Notes under the pieces: model-generated
Seen by the model: only the letters and a program-made list of their open reading frames with translations
What the model was told of the DNA's origin: nothing
Databases searched by the model: none
Translations under genes and position numbers: made by a program
Origin: Clostridia bacterium
GTDB lineage: Bacteria; Bacillota; Clostridia; Oscillospirales; UBA644
Assembly: GCA_017424085.1 (NCBI GenBank)
Contig: JAFPBP010000312.1
Span: forward strand, 1 to 10,316
DNA: 10,316 nt
Direction: 5' to 3'
Part shown: positions 5,592 to 10,316 of the stretch, piece after piece
Position numbering within the stretch: the stretch's first letter is position 1
Layout: each line of letters begins with the position of its first letter

Positions 5592-7358
5592 TCAACCAAG
5601 ATCGCTCTTATCCTCGAACACAACGCGAGGCTCGGTGACGGCGTCGTATTCCAGAACGATGATCTCGTTCTCCCCTTCCCTCAAGAGAGAGGCGGGGACG
5701 TAAAGGGTCTTCTGGGGTCCCTTGGAATTCCAATAGCGTCCCAGGTTAAAGCCGTTGACCCAGACCGAGCCGTGCTCAAAGCCCACGGGGCGCAGATAGG
5801 TATCCTTGGGCTGACCGTCCACGGCGAAGGTGCCGCGGAAGAAGGCGGGAAGCTCGCAGGTCTCCCCTTCGGCGAAGGAAAGGACCGAAAGATCGTCCAG
5901 CTCCATGGGATAGACCTCCCAGCCGAACTGATGCTGATTGGGAGGGGCGATGCAGACCGAATCGGTGATACCCTTTTCGTCGTGCAGGTAGGGTCCGAAG
6001 TTGATGCGTCCCATATTCTCCACAATGATCTCAAGGACGTTATCCGCTTCGGGGAAGGTGACCTCCAGATAATTGGTGGGATCATTGCGGTAGATCACGC
6101 CCACCCGCTGTCCGTTGATGAACACGTGAGCACGGTCGTGGACCTCCCGCAGGATCAGCTTGGAGGGATTGGGAAGATACTTCACGTGAGTGCGGTACAA
6201 AATCGAGCCGTACGCCTGCCCGTACTGCTCCATGGGCAGGGGGGCGCGGGAGGTCTGCATCACGCCGAGACGATCCGCAGAGCCGCGCAGAGACGTGGTC
6301 TGCGTCAAAGAGACCTCGCCGTAGGCGGCGGTGGAAGCGTAGGGAACGATGTCAAGATCGTCCTTGTCGGTGCGGTAATCCTTGAGAAGCTCCCGCAGAA
6401 GCTCGTATTTGGGCGTGACGTTACCCTCCTCGGTGAGGGGAGCACAGTAGTCGTAGCTGGTGATGGTAGGCTGATAGTCCTTGGGGCCGCCGCAGTTTGC
6501 GCCGTTCATAAAGCCGAAGTTGGTGCCGCCGTGGAACATATAGAAGTTCACCGACGCGCCCATTTCCAGCATCTCGCGGAAGCATTCCACCGCCTCCTTG
6601 GGATCACGCACGTGATGCGCCTCTCCCCAATGGTCGAACCAGCCGTTCCAGTATTCGGAGCACATCATGGGTCCGAAGAAGGTGGGATAGGTGGTCAGCT
6701 CACGGAACCGATCCTTGGGCTTGGAGCCGAAGTTTGCGGTCTTGAACACGTGGGGCAGGGTTCCGCCGTGGAGGTAGACGTGGGAGGATCCGTCGGAGGT
6801 AAAGAGCATGATCTCAAGCCCGTATTCCCGCATCTTGCGTTCCAGAAATTCCAGATATTCCTTATCGTTGCCGTAAGAGCCGTACTCGTTTTCGATCTGA
6901 CACATGATCACGGGTCCGCCCTTGGTGCATTGATACTTGGCAAGATTAGGGATCAGAACCTTGAAATAACGATCCACCTTTTCCAGATACTGAGGATCGG
7001 CGCAACGCAGGGAGATGTTGCGGTCCTTCAGAAGCCAGGAGGGCATGCCTCCGAACTCCCACTCGGCACAGATGTACTGGCTGGGACGCAGGATCACGTG
7101 CAGATCGTACTTCGCCGCAGTCTGAAGAAACCGTTCGATATCGGCGATGCCGTCGAAAACGAACTCACCCTCCTTGGGCTCGTGAAGATTCCAGGGAATA
7201 TAGGTTTCCACGGTATTAAATCCGCACGCCTTCAGCTTGCGAAGACGGTCATCCCAGGCATCGGGAACGGTGCGGAAATAATGGATCGACCCCGAAATGA
7301 TCTGCAGGGGCTTTCCGTCAAATTCAAAGTGATCGCCTTTGATCAGAAATTCGGACAT
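5592..7358 (-). CDS. GH35 beta-galactosidase, cytoplasmic
   Basis: A 588-residue glycoside hydrolase family 35 enzyme that removes terminal beta-D-galactose with retention. The barrel begins at once (SGSIHYFRTVPDAWDDRL at 22-39), followed by YIPWNLHEP (53-61) and YICAEWEFGG (95-104). GGPVIMCQIENEYG (147-160) holds the acid/base, E158, and MCSEYWNGWFDHWG (232-245) the nucleophile, E235, both by homology with human GLB1 E188 and E268. The C-terminal half has beta-sandwich segments typical of the family (VHDRAHVFINGQRVG, and GSVWVNGFNLGRYW near the end). There is no signal peptide, so the substrate must be imported. Length is close to streptococcal BgaC (about 595). An AGGAGGG site precedes the ATG. 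It is last in the rhamnose operon, 33 bases after rhaD. RPGP, common before YICAEW in the family, is RPSQ here. The exact linkage preference (beta-1,3, beta-1,4 or Gal-Rha) cannot be read from sequence. Confidence 0.94.
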   Translation of the reverse strand: MSEFLIKGDHFEFDGKPLQIISGSIHYFRTVPDAWDDRLRKLKACGFNTVETYIPWNLHEPKEGEFVFDGIADIERFLQTAAKYDLHVILRPSQYICAEWEFGGMPSWLLKDRNISLRCADPQYLEKVDRYFKVLIPNLAKYQCTKGGPVIMCQIENEYGSYGNDKEYLEFLERKMREYGLEIMLFTSDGSSHVYLHGGTLPHVFKTANFGSKPKDRFRELTTYPTFFGPMMCSEYWNGWFDHWGEAHHVRDPKEAVECFREMLEMGASVNFYMFHGGTNFGFMNGANCGGPKDYQPTITSYDYCAPLTEEGNVTPKYELLRELLKDYRTDKDDLDIVPYASTAAYGEVSLTQTTSLRGSADRLGVMQTSRAPLPMEQYGQAYGSILYRTHVKYLPNPSKLILREVHDRAHVFINGQRVGVIYRNDPTNYLEVTFPEADNVLEIIVENMGRINFGPYLHDEKGITDSVCIAPPNQHQFGWEVYPMELDDLSVLSFAEGETCELPAFFRGTFAVDGQPKDTYLRPVGFEHGSVWVNGFNLGRYWNSKGPQKTLYVPASLLREGENEIIVLEYDAVTEPRVVFEDKSDLG

Positions 7359-7391
7359 AAAACTCCCTCCTATCCTATATAGGCAAGATAA

Positions 7392-8213
7392 TTAGCCGAG
7401 GAATTCGTGATTCAGAGTGATTTTGAAATCCTTTTCGATGGCAAGCAGGTACTCGTCGGTGATGGTCTGCAGGATGGGCTTGCCGCTGTGCAGGATATTC
7501 AGATAGATCTGAGCGGATTTCTCCACGGTATGCATAAGACCGAAGGTGTTGTCAAAATCGGTGCCCGCGCAGAAAATGCCGTGATGCGCCCAGATGGCAA
7601 CGTCAAACTCGCTCATGTAGCCGCTGGTGACCTTGGCGATATCCAGACCGCCGGGCATCATCCAGGGAATGACCGCAACCCCGTGGGGGAAGATGATGGG
7701 GCATTCAGTCATGGTGCACCAAAGGGCACGGGAGAAGACCTTGTTATCCAGAGGCAGGATAAAGGTGAGGGCAATGACGCCCACGGGATGGCAATGGTAG
7801 ATCACGCGATAGTCGGGGTTTGCCGCCTTCTTCACGCTGTGATTGAGCAGGTGGCTGGGGAATTCGCTGGTGGGACGGTCCTTACCGTCGTTCAGTCCCC
7901 AGACGAGACGGTAGGCATCGCCCTTATCGTTGATCTCTGCAATACCCAGAGCCAGCTCGGGAGAAACAACCAGATTCTGGAAGAATTTGCCCGTACCGGT
8001 GGTCATAAAATATTCGCCCGCCAGATTTTCCACGGTCATGCCCAGAGAGACCCAGGCGCCGTGATCGTAGAAATAGGGACGGCAATCCTCCACCTCGGAC
8101 GCCTTCATGCGGTAGGTCAGGTTTCCGCCGTTGCGCTCGTGCCAGCCTTGCTTCCAGCCCTCGTTGCCCATGCGGATATAGCCCTTCATTACTTCGGTAT
8201 CAAAAATAGACAT
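7392..8213 (-). CDS. rhaD: L-rhamnulose-1-phosphate aldolase
   Basis: A 273-residue class II (zinc) aldolase splitting L-rhamnulose 1-phosphate into dihydroxyacetone phosphate and L-lactaldehyde, the last step of L-rhamnose breakdown. It aligns along its length with E. coli RhaD (274): GWHERNGGNLTYR (23-35), TGTGKFF (72-78, phosphate binding), PTSEFPSH (114-121) with catalytic E117, YHCHPVG (139-145) with zinc ligands H140 and H142, and HHG (210-212) with the third zinc ligand H211. These correspond to E117, H141, H143 and H212 in E. coli. The related fuculose-phosphate aldolase is shorter and lacks the PTSE region in this form. The ATG at 8213 has an AAGGAG site 8 bases before it. It is 22 bases after rhaA and 33 before the GH35 gene, with no terminator on either side, so all are co-transcribed. 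The CCTATATAGG palindrome in the gap after it (7374-7383) has no assigned role. Confidence 0.97.
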   Translation of the reverse strand: MSIFDTEVMKGYIRMGNEGWKQGWHERNGGNLTYRMKASEVEDCRPYFYDHGAWVSLGMTVENLAGEYFMTTGTGKFFQNLVVSPELALGIAEINDKGDAYRLVWGLNDGKDRPTSEFPSHLLNHSVKKAANPDYRVIYHCHPVGVIALTFILPLDNKVFSRALWCTMTECPIIFPHGVAVIPWMMPGGLDIAKVTSGYMSEFDVAIWAHHGIFCAGTDFDNTFGLMHTVEKSAQIYLNILHSGKPILQTITDEYLLAIEKDFKITLNHEFLG

Positions 8214-8235
8214 ATTGTTTTTCTCCTTTTCTTAA

Positions 8236-9471
8236 TCAAACGCGTTTTGCGAGAACGTCGGATTCATAGTCACGAATGACCTGCAGCCATGCGTGATTCT
8301 CGGGAACCCCGTTGCGACGGCAATATTCCGCCCAGATATCGCCGAAGGGCAGGGTCTTGGCTTCCTCGGAATAGGCGAGAACGTCGGTGAAATTCCCTGC
8401 GTTCTGCGCATCCTTCAGATTGGGCTGAAGCAGAGCGAAGAGCAGAGCCTTCTGCATGTTGCGGGTTCCGATGACCCATGCGGCGATGCGGTTGATGCTG
8501 GCGTCGAAGAAGTCCAGACCGATGAGGACCTTATCGGTGGCGTCATTGCGGACGATCTCCTTGGCGATCTCCTTCAGCTCGTCGTCGAAGATTACCACGT
8601 GGTCGGAGTCCCAACGGACGGGACGGGACACGTGGAGGGGGATCTTGTCGAAGAAGGGCAGCAAAGCGGGGATCTTGTCGCTGACCACCTCGGTGGGATG
8701 GAAGTGTCCGTTATCCAAGAGATAATATACGCCGGGATGAGATGCGGCGTAGGAGGCATAGAACTCGCCCGAGCCGACGGTATAGGATTCCACGCCGATG
8801 CCGAAGACCTTGCTCTCCACGCAGTCGATCACACCCTCCAGCTTTTCGGCAAAAATGCGGTCCAGGCTGTCCTTCAGGCGGAGACGGGGTCCGAGGCGGT
8901 CTGCGGGAATGTCCTTGTAGCCGTCGGGGATCCAAACGTTACAGAGACAATGGGTGTTCAGTTCCTTGGCGAAATAAGCGGCGATGCGACGGCAGGCAAT
9001 GCCGTGACGGATCCAGAATTCACGGATGGAATCGTCGGGATGGGACAGAGTCAGTCCGTCCGCCAGAGGATGAGAGAAGAAGGTGGGGTTAAAGTCCAGA
9101 CCCACGTTGTTTTTCTTGGCAAACTCCACCCATTTGGCAAAATGCTTGGGCTCCAGAGCGTCCCGATCTGCGGGAGCGCCGTCGAAAATAGCGTAGGAGG
9201 AGTGAAGATTCAGTCTCTTCTTTCCGGGGATGAGCTTGTAGGACAGCTCAAGATCTGCCATCAGCTCCTCGGGGGTGCGGGCTCTGCCGGGGTAGTTGCC
9301 CGTGGTCTGAATGCCGCCGCTCAATCCTTCGTCGGGGCGGTCAAAGCCACGGACGTCGTCTCCCTGCCAGCAATGCATGCTGACGGGAATGGAGGCAAGC
9401 TTTTCCAATGCCGCTTCGGGATCGATTCCCAGCGACAGATACTGTTCTTTTGCACTTTCGTAACGGTTCAT
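8236..9471 (-). CDS. rhaA: L-rhamnose isomerase
   Basis: A 411-residue metal-dependent ketol isomerase converting L-rhamnose to L-rhamnulose in the cytoplasm. The N-terminus has SIPVSMHCWQGDDV (27-40), typical of RhaA, and GGIQTTGNYPG (52-62). Metal ligands visible by comparison with E. coli RhaA are E228 in GVESYT, D253 in LLDNGHFHP, H280 in LHVSRPVRWDSDH with D288 and D290 nearby, and D320 in GLDFFDASINR. The length is close to the 419 of E. coli. The ATG at 9471 is preceded by AAGGAG (9479-9484), located inside the last codons of rhaB, and only 3 bases separate the rhaB stop from this start, so translation is probably coupled. The gene lies between rhaB and rhaD, giving the order rhaB-rhaA-rhaD. 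Confidence 0.97.
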   Translation of the reverse strand: MNRYESAKEQYLSLGIDPEAALEKLASIPVSMHCWQGDDVRGFDRPDEGLSGGIQTTGNYPGRARTPEELMADLELSYKLIPGKKRLNLHSSYAIFDGAPADRDALEPKHFAKWVEFAKKNNVGLDFNPTFFSHPLADGLTLSHPDDSIREFWIRHGIACRRIAAYFAKELNTHCLCNVWIPDGYKDIPADRLGPRLRLKDSLDRIFAEKLEGVIDCVESKVFGIGVESYTVGSGEFYASYAASHPGVYYLLDNGHFHPTEVVSDKIPALLPFFDKIPLHVSRPVRWDSDHVVIFDDELKEIAKEIVRNDATDKVLIGLDFFDASINRIAAWVIGTRNMQKALLFALLQPNLKDAQNAGNFTDVLAYSEEAKTLPFGDIWAEYCRRNGVPENHAWLQVIRDYESDVLAKRV

Positions 9472-9474
9472 ATA

Positions 9475-10316
9475 TCATTCTCCTTCGTAGGTTTTCAATT
9501 CAAAGCTTTCCGCCACGGCACGGCGGGCGGCAGTTATATCGGTAAAGACTCCTTCGCAGATCATCTGCGAGAGAATGTTGCCGATGGCCGAGCATTCGGT
9601 GGGACCCGTAAGCACGGGAATTCCGCAAGCACGGGCGGTGAGGCGATCCAGATATTCATCCCGACTGCCGCCACCCACAATATGGATGCATTCAATGGGC
9701 TGACCCGTGATCTCGGCGAGGAATTTCACGTTGATCTCGTAGGCGTGAGACAGACCCGCATAGATGGCACGCATGACCTCACCCACGGTGGAGGGCACGG
9801 GCTGACCAGAATCGCGGCAATACGCCTTGACCTCGGCGATCATGCTTTCGGGGGCAAGGAAGCGGGGATCGGTCACGTCCACCACCGAGGGGAAGGACTC
9901 GTTCTCCGCCGCCAGATCCGCCAGCTGACCGAAGGAATACTTCTTGTCCAGCTCCCGACGGACCGATTGGACGAACCACATGCCGTTGATGTTCCGCAGA
10001 TAACGGATCCGTCCGCCGCATCCGCCCTCGTTGGTAAAGCGGGCGTCGAAGCCTGCCTTGGAGGTGTTGGCGCGGCGAAGCTCGGTGCCGAGGATCGACC
10101 AGGTACCGCTGCTGATGTAGACGATATTGTCCTTCACGGTGGGGACTGCCAGCACCGCCGCGGCGGTATCGTGGCTTGCCGCCAGGATCACGCGACAGGA
10201 GAAGCCAACCTTTTCGGCGATCTCCTCGGTGAAGGTCCCAACCTCGCAGAAGGGCTGATGAAGGGGACCGAACGCCTCGGCGGGGAATCCGATGAGGCTC
10301 AAAACCTTTTCATCCC
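9475..10316 (-). CDS. rhaB: Rhamnulokinase, C-terminal part (5' end outside window)
   Basis: About 280 codons of an FGGY-family sugar kinase that phosphorylates L-rhamnulose at O1 with ATP. The frame is open to the right edge; the TTG at 10302 is only an internal leucine codon, since D-E-K-V reads upstream of it in frame. Visible landmarks are VILAASHDTAAAV (with the aspartate of SHDTA as probable catalytic base), YISSGTWSILG, TNEGGCGGR, RYLRNINGMWFVQ and the nucleotide-binding HIVGGGSRDEYLDRLTA, followed by GPTECSAIGN near the C-terminus. The order and spacing match the second half of E. coli RhaB, where SHDTA, SSGTWS, TNEGG and HIVGGG also occur. It is the most upstream rhamnose gene in the window, so the operon's promoter and any regulator lie beyond the right edge. 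FGGY kinases overlap in specificity, but the rhaA and rhaD neighbours make rhamnulokinase near certain. Confidence 0.95.
   Translation of the reverse strand, partial: DEKVLSLIGFPAEAFGPLHQPFCEVGTFTEEIAEKVGFSCRVILAASHDTAAAVLAVPTVKDNIVYISSGTWSILGTELRRANTSKAGFDARFTNEGGCGGRIRYLRNINGMWFVQSVRRELDKKYSFGQLADLAAENESFPSVVDVTDPRFLAPESMIAEVKAYCRDSGQPVPSTVGEVMRAIYAGLSHAYEINVKFLAEITGQPIECIHIVGGGSRDEYLDRLTARACGIPVLTGPTECSAIGNILSQMICEGVFTDITAARRAVAESFELKTYEGE

Noticed and set aside
5532..7382. A 616-codon plus-strand open frame opposite the GH35 gene
   Set aside because: It is a mirror of the real gene; the minus strand carries catalytic motifs and a ribosome binding site, and the plus strand has neither.
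7374..7383. CCTATATAGG palindrome between rhaD and the GH35 gene as an operator or internal promoter
   Set aside because: Ten bases in a short AT-rich gap is close to chance, and no -35/-10 pair with acceptable spacing was seen beside it.
1..10316. CRISPR array, tRNA, insertion sequence, toxin-antitoxin or defence island
   Set aside because: No regularly spaced repeats, transposase-like protein, terminal inverted repeats or defence-gene motifs were found; all substantial minus-strand frames are metabolic, ribosomal or RadC-like.

Overview
This is an ordinary-looking chromosomal segment of an anaerobic, moderately GC-rich Gram-positive-type bacterium. It is probably a gut member of the Clostridia, although the exact lineage cannot be fixed from the sequence. 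The evidence is a class III (oxygen-sensitive) ribonucleotide reductase operon, strong AGGAGG-type ribosome binding sites, textbook TTGACA/TATAAT promoters, an L10 leader of Firmicutes type with its own attenuator, and an L-rhamnose operon that includes an intracellular beta-galactosidase. Every gene lies on the minus strand, so transcription runs from high to low coordinates. No mobile element, CRISPR array, tRNA, rRNA or prophage gene was seen.

Layout in the direction of transcription. (1) 10316-5535: rhaB (5' end outside the window), rhaA, rhaD and a GH35 beta-galactosidase, tightly packed and closed by a hairpin terminator. (2) 5493-4645: a RadC-family JAB/MPN protein with its own promoter. 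(3) 4635-3445: promoter, L10 leader with attenuator, rplJ, rplL and terminator. (4) 3403-327: a probable NrdR operator pair overlapping a perfect-consensus promoter, then nrdD, nrdG, a DUF1653 gene and a terminator. (5) 284-1: a second perfect-consensus promoter driving the first 68 codons of a sugar phosphate isomerase/epimerase (TIM barrel) gene that runs off the left edge.

How the genes work together. RhaA, RhaB and RhaD convert L-rhamnose to dihydroxyacetone phosphate and L-lactaldehyde. The co-transcribed GH35 enzyme would strip terminal beta-galactose from imported oligosaccharides, which fits use of galactose-decorated rhamnose polymers such as rhamnogalacturonan I (inference). NrdG installs the glycyl radical on NrdD for anaerobic dNTP synthesis, and NrdR boxes would tie this to dATP level. 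L10 and L7/L12 form the ribosomal stalk and are probably autoregulated through the leader.

Nothing here clearly amounts to a new system. The points most worth a second look are the GH35 gene inside the rhamnose operon, the DUF1653 gene translationally coupled to nrdG, the nrd control region, and the separation of rplJL from rplKA and rpoBC.
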